NCBI RefSeq assembly: GCF_002056295.1
Contig: NZ_CP020100.1
Coordinates: 3,123,501-3,187,500 of the forward strand
DNA from: Halopseudomonas phragmitis
GTDB lineage: Bacteria > Pseudomonadota > Gammaproteobacteria > Pseudomonadales > Pseudomonadaceae
Reading direction: 5' to 3'
DNA length: 64,000 nt
Shown here: positions 26,328 through 35,528 of the stretch, in pieces
Numbering within the stretch: the stretch's first letter is position 1
Layout of the letters: every line of letters begins with the position of its first letter
Notes under the pieces: generated by a model
What the model was told of the DNA's origin: nothing
Seen by the model: the letters and a program-made list of their open reading frames with translations, nothing else
The model's database searches: none
Program-made: the position numbers and the translations under genes

Positions 26328-28736
26328 ATGAGCGACCAGGAAGACTTTCAGGCGGATGTAATCGAGCAGGATGAAACCACTGACGACCAGCCGGGGACTG
26401 GGCTGGTGTTGCCGGACCAGCGCTTGCCCGAGCGCCTGTACCTGATACCGATCAACAACCGCCCCTTCTTTCCCGCCCAGGTAATGCCGGTTGTTGTCAA
26501 TGAGGCGCCTTGGGCGGAAACCCTCGAACGGGTGGCCAACACTCCACACCAGAGTCTGTCGCTATTCTTTATAGACAGCCCCGGCACCGACCCGGAACAA
26601 TTCAGCCCTGAACAGCTGTCACTGACAGGCTGCGCGGTGAAGGTACATCACGCCAGCCGTGGCGACGGCAAGATGCAGTTCATCGCCCAAGGTCTGACCC
26701 GAGTGCGGATTACCCAATGGCTAAGCCGCAAGCCGCCCTATCTGGTAGAGGTCGAATACCCACAAGCCCCGGCGGACGAGCGCAACGAGGTGCGTGCCTA
26801 CGCGATGGCCCTGATCAATGCGATCAAGGAACTGCTGCCGCTCAACCCGCTATACAGCGAAGAGCTCAAGCACTATCTCAACCGCTTCAACCCCAACGAG
26901 CCCTCACCGCTGGCCGACTTCGCCGCCGCACTGACCACGGCCAAAGGGCCGGAGCTGCAGGACGTACTCGATACCGTACCCGTTCTGCGCCGTATGGAAA
27001 AGGTACTGGTGCTATTGAAGAAAGAAATCGACGTAGCCCGTTTGCAGGGCGAAATCAGCGCCGAGGTCAACCGCACCATCAGCGAACATCAACGCAAGTT
27101 CTTTCTCAAGGAACAGCTCAAGATCATTCAGAAAGAGCTGGGCTTGTCCAAAGACGACCGCACCGCCGATATCGAGCAGTTTCAGGAGCGCCTTCAGGGC
27201 AAAATCCTGCCCGAAGCCGCCAGCCGCCGAATTGAGGAAGAGCTGAACAAGCTTTCGGTCCTGGAAACCGGCTCGCCTGAATACGCGGTAACCCGCAATT
27301 ACCTGGACTGGGCCACCGCCATGCCCTGGGGCCTTGAGCACCAGGACCGCATCGATATAAAACAGGCCCGCAAGCTGCTGGACCGTGACCATGACGGCCT
27401 GGAGGATGTGAAACAGCGGATTCTGGAGTTTCTCGCCATCGGCAGCTTCAAGGGCTCTGTAAGCGGCTCAATCATCCTGCTGGTCGGTCCGCCCGGGGTC
27501 GGCAAGACCAGTATTGGCCGCTCGATCGCCGAAAGCCTGGGCCGTCCGTTCTATCGCTTCAGCGTCGGCGGCATGCGCGACGAGGCCGAGATCAAGGGGC
27601 ATCGACGCACTTATATCGGAGCCATGCCCGGCAAGTTCGTCCAGGCGCTCAAGGAGGTCGAGGTGATGAACCCGGTGATCATGCTCGACGAGATCGACAA
27701 GCTTGGCGCCAGTCATCAGGGCGACCCGGCCTCAGCCCTGCTCGAAACCCTCGACCCAGAGCAGAACAGTCAGTTTCTCGATCACTATCTGGATCTGCGT
27801 CTGGACCTGTCTAAGGTGCTGTTCGTCTGCACTGCCAATACCCTGGACAGCATTCCCGGCCCGCTCCTCGACCGTATGGATGTGATCCGCCTGTCCGGCT
27901 ACATCACGGAGGAAAAACTGGAGATCGCCAAACACCACTTGTGGCCAAAACAACTGACCAAAGCCGGGCTACGCAAGAGTCAGTTACGTATTACCGACAA
28001 GGCCCTGCGCCAGGTGATTGAAAGTTATGCCCGCGAGGCCGGGGTGCGCAACCTGGACAAACAGTTGGGCAAGTTGGTGCGTAAATCGGTCATGCGTCTA
28101 CTGGAACACCCGGATGACAAGCTCAGTATCAAACCCGACGATCTGGCGAACTTGCTCGGCACCCCGGCCTTTCGCAAGGAAAAGAAACTCAAGGGGGTTG
28201 GCATCATCACCGGGCTGGCCTGGACCGCCATGGGTGGAGCCACCCTGCCGGTCGAGGCTAACCGCATTCACACCCTGAACCGGGGATTCAAGCTGACCGG
28301 GCAACTGGGTGAGGTGATGAAGGAGTCAGCGGAAATTGCCTACAGTTACCTGTGCGCCAACCTCAAAAGCTACCAGGCCGACAAGAGTTTCTTTGACGAG
28401 GCCTTCGTGCATTTGCATGTGCCTGAAGGAGCAACACCCAAGGACGGCCCCAGCGCCGGCATCACCATTGCCAGCGCACTGCTGTCCCTGGCACGTAATC
28501 AGTCGCCGCGCAGCGGCCTGGCAATGACCGGCGAGATCACCCTGACCGGACATGTGTTGCCGGTAGGCGGCATCCGCGAGAAAGTGATTGCTGCACGCCG
28601 CCAGTCAATCCATGAGCTGATACTGCCCGAGGCCAATCGCGGCGATTACGAGGAGCTACCTGAATACCTGCGAGACAACATGACGGTGCATTTTGCCGGC
28701 CATTTCAAGGACGTGGCCAAACGCCTGTTTGACTGA
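26328..28736 (+). CDS. asrA: Lon-like ATP-dependent protease AsrA
   Basis: This is a LonA-type AAA+ protease of 802 residues. It contains an N-terminal Lon substrate domain (40-230), a coiled-coil, the ATPase with Walker A GPPGVGKT (387-394) and Walker B VIMLDEIDK, and the peptidase with the Ser709-Lys752 dyad (GPSAGIT and REKVIAARR); the 43-residue spacing matches E. coli Lon. It is a second Lon of the kind called AsrA in P. aeruginosa, where it is also the neighbour of pruR and contributes to the aminoglycoside-induced heat-shock response. The acidic N-terminus (residues 1-25) is unlike housekeeping Lon. The ATG follows CAGGGTGTAATCA. Confidence 0.9.
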   Translation: MSDQEDFQADVIEQDETTDDQPGTGLVLPDQRLPERLYLIPINNRPFFPAQVMPVVVNEAPWAETLERVANTPHQSLSLFFIDSPGTDPEQFSPEQLSLTGCAVKVHHASRGDGKMQFIAQGLTRVRITQWLSRKPPYLVEVEYPQAPADERNEVRAYAMALINAIKELLPLNPLYSEELKHYLNRFNPNEPSPLADFAAALTTAKGPELQDVLDTVPVLRRMEKVLVLLKKEIDVARLQGEISAEVNRTISEHQRKFFLKEQLKIIQKELGLSKDDRTADIEQFQERLQGKILPEAASRRIEEELNKLSVLETGSPEYAVTRNYLDWATAMPWGLEHQDRIDIKQARKLLDRDHDGLEDVKQRILEFLAIGSFKGSVSGSIILLVGPPGVGKTSIGRSIAESLGRPFYRFSVGGMRDEAEIKGHRRTYIGAMPGKFVQALKEVEVMNPVIMLDEIDKLGASHQGDPASALLETLDPEQNSQFLDHYLDLRLDLSKVLFVCTANTLDSIPGPLLDRMDVIRLSGYITEEKLEIAKHHLWPKQLTKAGLRKSQLRITDKALRQVIESYAREAGVRNLDKQLGKLVRKSVMRLLEHPDDKLSIKPDDLANLLGTPAFRKEKKLKGVGIITGLAWTAMGGATLPVEANRIHTLNRGFKLTGQLGEVMKESAEIAYSYLCANLKSYQADKSFFDEAFVHLHVPEGATPKDGPSAGITIASALLSLARNQSPRSGLAMTGEITLTGHVLPVGGIREKVIAARRQSIHELILPEANRGDYEELPEYLRDNMTVHFAGHFKDVAKRLFD

Positions 28737-28765
28737 GGCTGTCCAACCTAATCCAGCCTAACAAT

Positions 28766-28793
28766 AAAAAGGGGCACCCCTGAGTGCCCCTTT
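28766..28793. terminator. Bidirectional terminator between asrA and the FimV-like gene
   Basis: AAAAAGGGGCA and TGCCCCTTT form a stem with an eight-base loop. The minus-strand side ends in TTTTTATTG, the plus-strand side in TTTCACTCTC. It serves the two convergent genes and is stronger on the minus strand. Confidence 0.85.
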
Positions 28794-28812
28794 CACTCTC
28801 CCACGCCGAGCC

Positions 28813-30729
28813 CTAGCGTCGTTCAGATTTGTGCGGCTCGTCGTGCTCCCACTCCTCCACATCAGGCAGATCATCCAGGCTGACATCGAAGTCGTCATCC
28901 ACCGCTTTTGGTGGCTGCTTGCTACGCACAGGCTGCGGCCCCAGTGCGTCGAGCAGGTCCACGTCCAGATCCAGCTTGAAGTCTTCAAGGTTCAGGCGGA
29001 CATCATCCTGCGCCTCCTGCTCGGCTGCGCGCGGGGTTCTGGACGGCTGCTCCAACTCATCATCCATCAGCAGCGGATCCAGGTGATCGACCCGCTCGAC
29101 CATATCGGTCTCAACTTGGGCCAGCAGTGCAGGGAAGCGCATTTTCAACTGATCGATACGCTCCATGTCGGCTCCCAACGCCAGCGCTTCGCGCTCCTGT
29201 GCGGCAAAGGCCGGGCGGTCACACAATTCAGCCAGCACCCGCAGCAACCTGTAGCGCAGATCAAGACGCTCAGGTTGTGTGGCAATGGCCTTATCCAGCA
29301 ATACGCGGGCCTCAGCAAACCGCCCATAGGTGATATAAAGCTCCACCCCGGCCAACGGGTCGGTTGCCGGTTTCGGCTGAGCCGGCGCAGGCTGGCGTAC
29401 CCTCACTGAGCCGGGCGCGACCTGCTCGCGCGGGCGGATAGGAGGCATGGGTATCGATTCCGACTCGGCCGAAGACTTCTTGCGCATACCGAACAGCAAG
29501 CCAAGCACAGCCAGTCCCAGCCCGACCAGGATTGGCCACCAGCTGAACCAGCGTTCCAGGCTGCTCGATGTCACCTGTGCACCCAGTCTATCGTCCATCA
29601 GCCCGGCTGCCGGCAAAACACCCAGCGCCCCCGGATTCGGATCATCCGATCCCTGTACCGAACTCTGAGCCCCAGGCTCCGCACCCGCTACTGCAAGCAG
29701 CGCACCCGCCGCAGCCGACTCTTCAAATGCGGCCTGCTCCAATGCCCGCGCCTCGCGCAGCACTTCGAGCTCAGCCTGCAGACTGGCGATCTGGGAGTCA
29801 CGATTATCCAACTCGCTAAGCAGCACACTGAAGCGCGTCTCCAGCATGCTTAGGCGATCACGCAACTCCGCCGATTCATTGGCTGCAGGCTCCAACGCAT
29901 CGATTCGCAAACGATCAGCGCTCGCAACCGGCTCGGCAACCGTTGCGATCGACTCCGGCTGACTGTCCAGCGGACGCTGGGCCGGCGGCGCAGCTGAAAA
30001 TCCCAACTGCTCAGCGGTCGGCAACACCAACGCCTGCCCCTGGCGCAAACGGTTGATGTCTCCGTCAATAAAGGCCTGAGGATTCAAGGCGCGAATCGCC
30101 AGCATGGTTTGTCGCACACCAGCACGCTCATCAGGACGGTAGCGTTCGGCAATCGCCCACAGGGTATCACCCGCCACGGTCTGATATTGCGCAGCACCCG
30201 GCTGCGGTTGCAAATCGGGCAGTGCCAGCGCAGCTGGCGCCGGTTGCACTGGACGTGAGACTGGCGTCTGGACGCTTGATCGGGTCTGGGCCGCAGCAGC
30301 TACCGGTTGACTGATGCCCGGTCCCGGACTGTACAGCGGCGGATCAAGCAGCACGGTATATTCACGCAGCATGACCCCATTGGGCCGGCGCAACTCAACC
30401 AGGAAGTTCAGATAAGGCTCGCGTACCGGCCAGTTGGATTCAACATCGATGAATAGACGATTGTTGCGCAGCACCGGGACGAAACGCAGGTCGGTGAGAA
30501 AATAAGGTCGCTGAATGCCTGCTTGATCGAAAGCCTGCTGGTCAGCCAGACGAACCCGAATATCCTCAGGTGTCACGCCACTACTGCCATGCAACTCAAT
30601 AGTGGCCTTGAGGGGTTCGTTGAGCGCCGACCCCAAAGCAATGTCACCCAGCCCCAGCGCATTGGAGATTCCGGCATACAAAGCCGCCACGGTGGCGACT
30701 CCCAATACAACCCGGTGTTTGGCAGGCAT
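28813..30729 (-). CDS. FimV/HubP-like protein, shorter paralogue
   Basis: This 638-residue protein has the FimV layout: a signal peptide (1-24), the FimV N-terminal domain (25-135, with PYLNFLVELR and LLDPPLY), a LysM domain (182-238, GDTLWAIAERY), a coiled coil (281-345), a membrane segment (398-415), and a cytoplasmic part with one TPR-like stretch (about 445-490), then an acidic tail. It is a paralogue of the larger FimV at 51438-54227 but lacks that protein's conserved C-terminal TPR motif. FimV proteins organise cell-pole functions and type IV pili by binding peptidoglycan. What this copy does is unknown. The ribosome-binding site is AAGGGA, seven bases before the ATG. Confidence 0.85.
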   Translation of the reverse strand: MPAKHRVVLGVATVAALYAGISNALGLGDIALGSALNEPLKATIELHGSSGVTPEDIRVRLADQQAFDQAGIQRPYFLTDLRFVPVLRNNRLFIDVESNWPVREPYLNFLVELRRPNGVMLREYTVLLDPPLYSPGPGISQPVAAAAQTRSSVQTPVSRPVQPAPAALALPDLQPQPGAAQYQTVAGDTLWAIAERYRPDERAGVRQTMLAIRALNPQAFIDGDINRLRQGQALVLPTAEQLGFSAAPPAQRPLDSQPESIATVAEPVASADRLRIDALEPAANESAELRDRLSMLETRFSVLLSELDNRDSQIASLQAELEVLREARALEQAAFEESAAAGALLAVAGAEPGAQSSVQGSDDPNPGALGVLPAAGLMDDRLGAQVTSSSLERWFSWWPILVGLGLAVLGLLFGMRKKSSAESESIPMPPIRPREQVAPGSVRVRQPAPAQPKPATDPLAGVELYITYGRFAEARVLLDKAIATQPERLDLRYRLLRVLAELCDRPAFAAQEREALALGADMERIDQLKMRFPALLAQVETDMVERVDHLDPLLMDDELEQPSRTPRAAEQEAQDDVRLNLEDFKLDLDVDLLDALGPQPVRSKQPPKAVDDDFDVSLDDLPDVEEWEHDEPHKSERR

Positions 30730-31025
30730 ACCTTAATCCCTTGTTGTTCAATGACCCCAGCTTGGCGGAGTCTTATTCACGGAGCACCCAGGGCAATACC
30801 ATTATGCCACTACAAATCCCAAAAACGAACACACCATCGCCACGTTTTTGGCGAAACAGAGAAAAAACTCATTCGATCGACAAATGACAGTCACATACAA
30901 AGCCAAGCCTATAGTTATATAGCTAGACGCCAGTACCGAGACCGTCAAGCTGCGACCGGCAAATCCTCCCAAGCCTGGCGACTTGCGGTAGAATCGGCTC
31001 CCGGCCCGTCAACACTAAATGCCTC

Positions 31026-31769
31026 ATGAATGATGTAGACAAACTGTTCGCCCAACCACTGACCAAGGTTAGCGACTTCGTGTTCGATCACGACGTAGCT
31101 CGGGTATTTCCCGACATGATCAAACGTTCGGTCCCTGGCTATCCGACCATTGTCGAGACGATCGGCCTGATTGCCGGGCAGCATGCGGGGCCGCACACAC
31201 TGATTTACGACCTGGGCTGCTCGCTTGGCGCCGCCACTCAGTCCATGCGCCGGCATGTGCGCAGTCAAGGCTGCCGCATCATTGCAGTGGACAATGCCCC
31301 AGCCATGGTCGAGCGCTGCCGTGAATACCTCAGTGCCCAGTCGGCCATGACTGAAGAACTGACCCCGGCCGAAGTGATCGAGGCAGACATTCTCGAGCTG
31401 CCCCTGCAGCCCTGCTCGGTGGTAGTGCTGAACTTCACCCTGCAGTTCATCAATCCAGAGCTGCGCTTGCCCCTGCTCAGCCGCATTCGTCAGGCACTCA
31501 AACCGGGCGGCATATTGCTGTTGTCGGAAAAGTTGCGTTTCGATGACCCGGATCAGCAGCAACGCCTGGAAAACCTGCACTACGCCTTCAAACGGGCCAA
31601 CGGCTACAGTGAGCTGGAGATCGCCCAGAAGCGCAGCGCGATTGAAAACGTCATGCGCCCAGACACTCTGGATACTCACCTGCAACGCCTCCAGCAGGCC
31701 GGCTTCAGCCAGGCGCATAGCTGGTTTCAATGCCTCAATTTCTGCTCGATGATCGCCACTTGTGATTGA
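31026..31769 (+). CDS. cmoA: Carboxy-S-adenosyl-L-methionine synthase CmoA
   Basis: CmoA makes carboxy-SAM from SAM and prephenate, the donor for cmo5U formation at wobble position 34 of tRNA. The 247 residues match E. coli CmoA throughout: the SAM motif [16 protein letters not shown] near 60-75, [20 protein letters not shown] and [12 protein letters not shown]. The ATG at 31026 has no clear ribosome-binding site. The gene overlaps cmoB by 8 bases, so they are coupled. It diverges from the FimV-like gene; the 296 bases between them (30730-31025) hold no gene. Confidence 0.95.
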   Translation: MNDVDKLFAQPLTKVSDFVFDHDVARVFPDMIKRSVPGYPTIVETIGLIAGQHAGPHTLIYDLGCSLGAATQSMRRHVRSQGCRIIAVDNAPAMVERCREYLSAQSAMTEELTPAEVIEADILELPLQPCSVVVLNFTLQFINPELRLPLLSRIRQALKPGGILLLSEKLRFDDPDQQQRLENLHYAFKRANGYSELEIAQKRSAIENVMRPDTLDTHLQRLQQAGFSQAHSWFQCLNFCSMIATCD

Positions 31770-32733
31770 CTATCAACCGCTTTTCCACGCCCTGCGCAAC
31801 ACCCCACTGGAACACTGGCTGGATAACCTGCCACAGGCCCTGAACCAGCGGCTGGACACAACCAATCATGGCGATCTGGCTCGCTGGCAGGCGGCACTGG
31901 AACAGATTCCGTCACTGCCGCAAGCGTCCATTGAGTTGCAGCACGGAGTGCGCATCGGGCACCCGGAGGCCATCGACGAGTCGACCCAAGCAGCTCTGCG
32001 CCAGGCCTTGCAAGGTCTGCATCCATGGCGCAAGGGGCCGTTCGAGCTGTTCGGGGTTCATATCGATACCGAATGGCGTTCGGACTGGAAATGGCAGCGC
32101 GTCGCCCCGCACCTTGATCTGCGCGGCAAGCGAATTCTGGATGTTGGCTGTGGCAACGGCTATTACATGTGGCGGATGTGGCAGGCAGGCGCCCAACTGG
32201 TTGTCGGCGTTGACCCCAACCTGCTGTTTCTCAATCAATTTCTGGCAATCCGTCGATTCATGCCTGAGGCGCCGGTCTGGCAACTGCCCTTCACCCTTGA
32301 AGAGTTGCCGGAGCCGACCGATGGCTTCGACGCGGTGTTCTCCATGGGCGTGCTGTATCACCGACGCGCGCCTATCGACCACCTGTTACAGCTCAAGGCC
32401 TGCCTGCGCCCCGGCGGTGAACTGGTCATGGAAACACTGGTGGTTGAGGGCGACGCACAACAATGTCTGGTGCCCGAAGACCGCTATGCGCAAATGCGCA
32501 ACGTCTGGTTCCTGCCTTCAGTCCCACTGCTTGAGCGATTCCTGCGCCGGGCAGGCTTTCAGGATGTGCGCTGCGTGGACCAGGCTCATACCAGCACCGA
32601 GGAACAACGCAGCACCGACTGGATGCGTTTTCAGTCACTGCCTGACTTTCTTGACCCGGAGAATCCGGCACTGACCCGCGAAGGCTATCCTGCACCCTTG
32701 CGGGCAGTGATACTGGCCCGCAAGCCCGGCTAA
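31762..32733 (+). CDS. cmoB: tRNA U34 carboxymethyltransferase CmoB
   Basis: CmoB transfers the carboxymethyl group from carboxy-SAM to 5-hydroxyuridine-34 of tRNA, completing the pathway begun by CmoA. It has 323 residues, the usual length, with the methyltransferase motif [15 protein letters not shown] near 124-138 and the family segments NTPLEHW and [15 protein letters not shown]. It starts with GTG at 31762 inside the end of cmoA. The gene ends 33 bases before a structured repeat element that separates it from the convergent thioesterase gene. Confidence 0.95.
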   Translation: MIDYQPLFHALRNTPLEHWLDNLPQALNQRLDTTNHGDLARWQAALEQIPSLPQASIELQHGVRIGHPEAIDESTQAALRQALQGLHPWRKGPFELFGVHIDTEWRSDWKWQRVAPHLDLRGKRILDVGCGNGYYMWRMWQAGAQLVVGVDPNLLFLNQFLAIRRFMPEAPVWQLPFTLEELPEPTDGFDAVFSMGVLYHRRAPIDHLLQLKACLRPGGELVMETLVVEGDAQQCLVPEDRYAQMRNVWFLPSVPLLERFLRRAGFQDVRCVDQAHTSTEEQRSTDWMRFQSLPDFLDPENPALTREGYPAPLRAVILARKPG

Positions 32734-32765
32734 GAGGGTATTTACAAATTACTGCGCTCGGCTTA

Positions 32766-32938
32766 GGGAAACACTGATTAAATCAGTTCGGTGTTGGCCC
32801 AATTGTCGCTGACCTGTTCTGGACACGCCGTGAACCCATCCATGGGGGCTTGGCGATGCCCATCCGGGGCATCGACAGTCCAGAACAGGTCAGCGCCAAC
32901 CGGGCTACTGGGCTGGTGTGCAATTAATCAGTATTCCC
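32766..32938. repeat. Structured mosaic repeat element, copy A
   Basis: This 173-bp element has long imperfect inverted ends. The left end begins GGGAAACACTGATTAA and leads into CGCTGACCTGTTCTGGAC; the right end carries the reverse complement, GTCCAGAACAGGTCAGCG, and closes with TTAATCAGTATTCCC. The interior has two hairpins: CCCAT-CC-ATGGG (32835-32846) and CGATGCCC/GGGCATCG (32854-32874). Similar ends occur at 40940-41240 and, inverted, at 63762-64000. It lies between the convergent cmoB and thioesterase genes. No ORF is inside. It looks like a MITE-like or structured intergenic repeat; the family is not recognised. Confidence 0.8.
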
Positions 32939-32951
32939 TTTTGGACTGCGC

Positions 32952-33746
32952 TCAGCCGAAAACCGCAACCGTTTGCCGGCTAATCGCGACCAACGCCCCA
33001 TCCTCGCGCCAGACCATCGCTCCGGCATGCCCGTAGCCATCCCGGGCATGCTCAATACTGGCTTTGTAGAGCAGCCAGTCGGTATTACCAAGTGCAGGCT
33101 GGGGCTGCACAAACTCGATGGTCCAGGTCAGCGAGCTGGCTGGAGCGCGCTCGGCGAGATGCGGCAGCACTGCCGGTGGCCAGACATCGACCAAGCCAAG
33201 AATATGCGCCTCGTGAATCGCTCCCTCATCCTGTCGAAAGCGCATCCAGCCGCCCATATCGCGCTTGCGGCTGCGACTGAACGGCAGATCGCCAAAACAC
33301 CAGCGCAGGTTGAAGTGTTTGAGAAAGACCGGACTCAGACCTTCGATATACGGCGTATCGACATACTGATCAGGTGCTTTGACCTCAGGAGGCGGCTCAG
33401 CCACGACATTAACCACCGACTCCCGCGCCGCGCCGAAGCTACCCTGAATGATGCACATCACCTGGCCATTCTGACGGGCCATGCCGAGCATCTGGCTGAC
33501 TGCCTTGCCCTCACGCAATACCTCTGCTTCAACCATCATCGTCTCGCCCGGCACCACCGGCCCGACGAACGTGATCGCCAGCGAACGCACCGGACGCCCA
33601 GCCGGAACTTTCTCACGCATGCCCTGGTACACCAACGCCGCCACCAGGCCGCCATAGCCGGCCCGGCCCTGAGCCCAGTCGAGCGGGATGGTCACCTGCT
33701 TGTCGGGCGAATTGGACAGAGCCGCAAGTAATTCTGCAAAGGTCAT
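32952..33746 (-). CDS. Acyl-CoA thioesterase-like protein (double hotdog, TesB type)
   Basis: This 264-residue protein has two hotdog-like halves. The first has GGLVAALVYQGM and RSLAITFVGPVVPGE; the second includes MGGWMRFR, ALVDVWPPA-like GLVDVWPPAVLPHL and SLTWTIEFVQP. These patterns are typical of TesB/acyl-CoA thioesterase family members that hydrolyse acyl-CoA in the cytoplasm. The ATG at 33746 follows AAAGGAAGCCATTG; a TTG one codon earlier is possible. It is a single gene between repeat copy A and the YcjX operon. The substrate length is unknown. Confidence 0.85.
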   Translation of the reverse strand: MTFAELLAALSNSPDKQVTIPLDWAQGRAGYGGLVAALVYQGMREKVPAGRPVRSLAITFVGPVVPGETMMVEAEVLREGKAVSQMLGMARQNGQVMCIIQGSFGAARESVVNVVAEPPPEVKAPDQYVDTPYIEGLSPVFLKHFNLRWCFGDLPFSRSRKRDMGGWMRFRQDEGAIHEAHILGLVDVWPPAVLPHLAERAPASSLTWTIEFVQPQPALGNTDWLLYKASIEHARDGYGHAGAMVWREDGALVAISRQTVAVFG

Positions 33747-33835
33747 CAATGGCTTCCTTTGGTCAATATCCTTGCATGTTAATGCCCGGCGCAGTGTATT
33801 CGCATACTCATTGGTGCACTGAATGGCCCACTATC

Positions 33836-34516
33836 TCAGGACTCCCTGCGCAACCCCGCTAACCAGCCCAGAGCCAGCCAGGCCGCGGGTATCTCCGGCC
33901 AGTCATGCTCGCCCAGGCCCGCCAGGTCATAACCCGAGACCCCTGCCCGGGCCAACAAGCGCTCATGCCACCAGCGCAGGCATGCCCCGCTACCCGGCTC
34001 AAGCTGCCTAGCCAGGGTCATGCGCAGGCGCATGGGCAACGACAACAGCAAGCGCTGCTCAACCGCGAGAAAGATTTGCTGCTCATTCTCTAGATAGGCC
34101 GCTTCAGCCGCAGCCGTAAGGTTCAATTGCTGAGCCAGGATCAGTAGTTGGCGGGCATACTCACGATGACTCTGGAGCGGATCAAGGCGGCTGCGCCAAT
34201 CCAGCTGCAAACGCTCTACGGCCTCGGTCAGGGTATGCACCCCAGCGCTTGGGGCGTCCAGCAACACCGCTAACCAGCGGCGCTGCAGCAGTGACAGACC
34301 ATGCAGCAACAGCAACAACTCGGCGCTGCTGGAACCAGGCCTTGGGCGCCAGTCGCCGACTTCAGAATCGGCGACCTGGAGTAGCCGTGCACAGCGTTCC
34401 GGCCATTCGGTCGGCCCCAACTGGCGACGCATGGTGCGCCATTGCTGCTCTAGCACCTCAACTCCCTGCTGCAACCAGCGTCCGGCCTGCTGCCGGGCCG
34501 TGCGCTTAGCCCTCAT
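33836..34516 (-). CDS. Uncharacterised protein, third gene of the YcjX/YcjF operon
   Basis: I do not recognise this 226-residue protein. It is rich in Leu, Arg, Ala, Gln and Trp, looks all-helical and soluble, and has no signal peptide or clear membrane segment. It has a basic N-terminus (MRAKRTARQQAGRWLQQGVE) and leucine-rich stretches (AELLLLLHGLSLLQRRWLAV). Its ATG follows a strong GGAGGTAAGG and lies 11 bases inside the 3' end of the ycjF-like gene, so it is probably translated with it. This argues that it is real and works with YcjX and YcjF. No catalytic motif is visible. Confidence 0.72.
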   Translation of the reverse strand: MRAKRTARQQAGRWLQQGVEVLEQQWRTMRRQLGPTEWPERCARLLQVADSEVGDWRPRPGSSSAELLLLLHGLSLLQRRWLAVLLDAPSAGVHTLTEAVERLQLDWRSRLDPLQSHREYARQLLILAQQLNLTAAAEAAYLENEQQIFLAVEQRLLLSLPMRLRMTLARQLEPGSGACLRWWHERLLARAGVSGYDLAGLGEHDWPEIPAAWLALGWLAGLRRES

Positions 34517-35528
34517 CCTTACCTCCGGTCAAACGCTCACGAATTGCCTGAATGATGCCCCGATTATCTTCAGCCAGCATGCCCTGATCATCCGCGGGCA
34601 CTGCCCGGCACAAGTCCAGGGTGAAATGTCCCAGCCGTGAACTGTACAGGCCAACACCAATCCCCTGCCCGACCCGAGCCGCCAGTTTCTCCATCAAGCC
34701 AGACAGCAAACTGTCGCTCAATGCTCCGATAGCCATCTCAGTACCGCCAGCCAAAGCGATATTGCGTAGCACATGACGGGCCAGTCGCCAGCGTCCTAGC
34801 TGCCCCATTGGAATGCCGAACAGTTGCGCCAGCTTCTGCATCATCCGGACATTGCGCCAGACCACCAACAGCAGATCAACCGCCACCCAGGGGCTGGTTG
34901 CCACCAGCATTCCGGTTCCGGTCGACTCGCGGCGGATCAACTGCCGTGCCTGCAGGTCCAAAGCCTGATAGAACTCCTGGTTCAGCCGGTGCCGAACTTC
35001 TTCAGGACTGTGCGAGACATCCAGCGTGGCACAACTGGCACGCACGGCCTGTGCCAGCGGGGTGTCCCGGTACAGAGTCTGCAAACGCTCCAGCCAGTCG
35101 ACCGACAGGCGAGCCCCGGGCTCGCGCAGTGCCAACTGCATTTCCCGACGCAATTGCTCCAATTCGGTCAGCCGTAGGCGCTGACGCCGAATATCACGCC
35201 AGGCCAATGCCGCCGTGCTTGCCAGAGCCAACCCCAGCCCGCCAAGCAACACACCGGCCAACGGCTGCCAGTTCCAGGCATCCAGGGTCCAGCGCCCCCA
35301 CTCGAAGGCAGCCCCGCCCAGGACCAGCGCAAGAACCGAGCGCCCTAGCCGGCCCGGCCAGGGACTGTTTGGTGGCGGATTGAGCGTGTCCGGCAATGCT
35401 GGCTCGGTCTCAGGCAGCCGGCTGACCAACTGTTCAGCCGGCACATCGCCAATGATCCGAGTGGCTGCGTCCGCCCCTTGCTGCTCGGTTTCCCAGCGCT
35501 CAAGAATACGGGTTTTGTCCTGACTCAT
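34506..35528 (-). CDS. ycjF: YcjF-like inner-membrane protein (DUF697/TIGR01620)
   Basis: This 340-residue protein has two membrane segments near residues 65-82 and 90-112 (VLALVLGGAAFEWGRW and LAGVLLGGLGLALAS), followed by a cytoplasmic helical domain of DUF697 type (TGTGMLVATSPWVAVDLLLVV, IPMGQLGRWRLARHVL). In E. coli ycjX and ycjF are phage-shock (PspF-controlled) genes of unknown mechanism. The ATG overlaps the ycjX stop by one base (TGATG). No psp genes or PspF site were seen here, so regulation may differ. Confidence 0.88.
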   Translation of the reverse strand: MSQDKTRILERWETEQQGADAATRIIGDVPAEQLVSRLPETEPALPDTLNPPPNSPWPGRLGRSVLALVLGGAAFEWGRWTLDAWNWQPLAGVLLGGLGLALASTAALAWRDIRRQRLRLTELEQLRREMQLALREPGARLSVDWLERLQTLYRDTPLAQAVRASCATLDVSHSPEEVRHRLNQEFYQALDLQARQLIRRESTGTGMLVATSPWVAVDLLLVVWRNVRMMQKLAQLFGIPMGQLGRWRLARHVLRNIALAGGTEMAIGALSDSLLSGLMEKLAARVGQGIGVGLYSSRLGHFTLDLCRAVPADDQGMLAEDNRGIIQAIRERLTGGKDEG

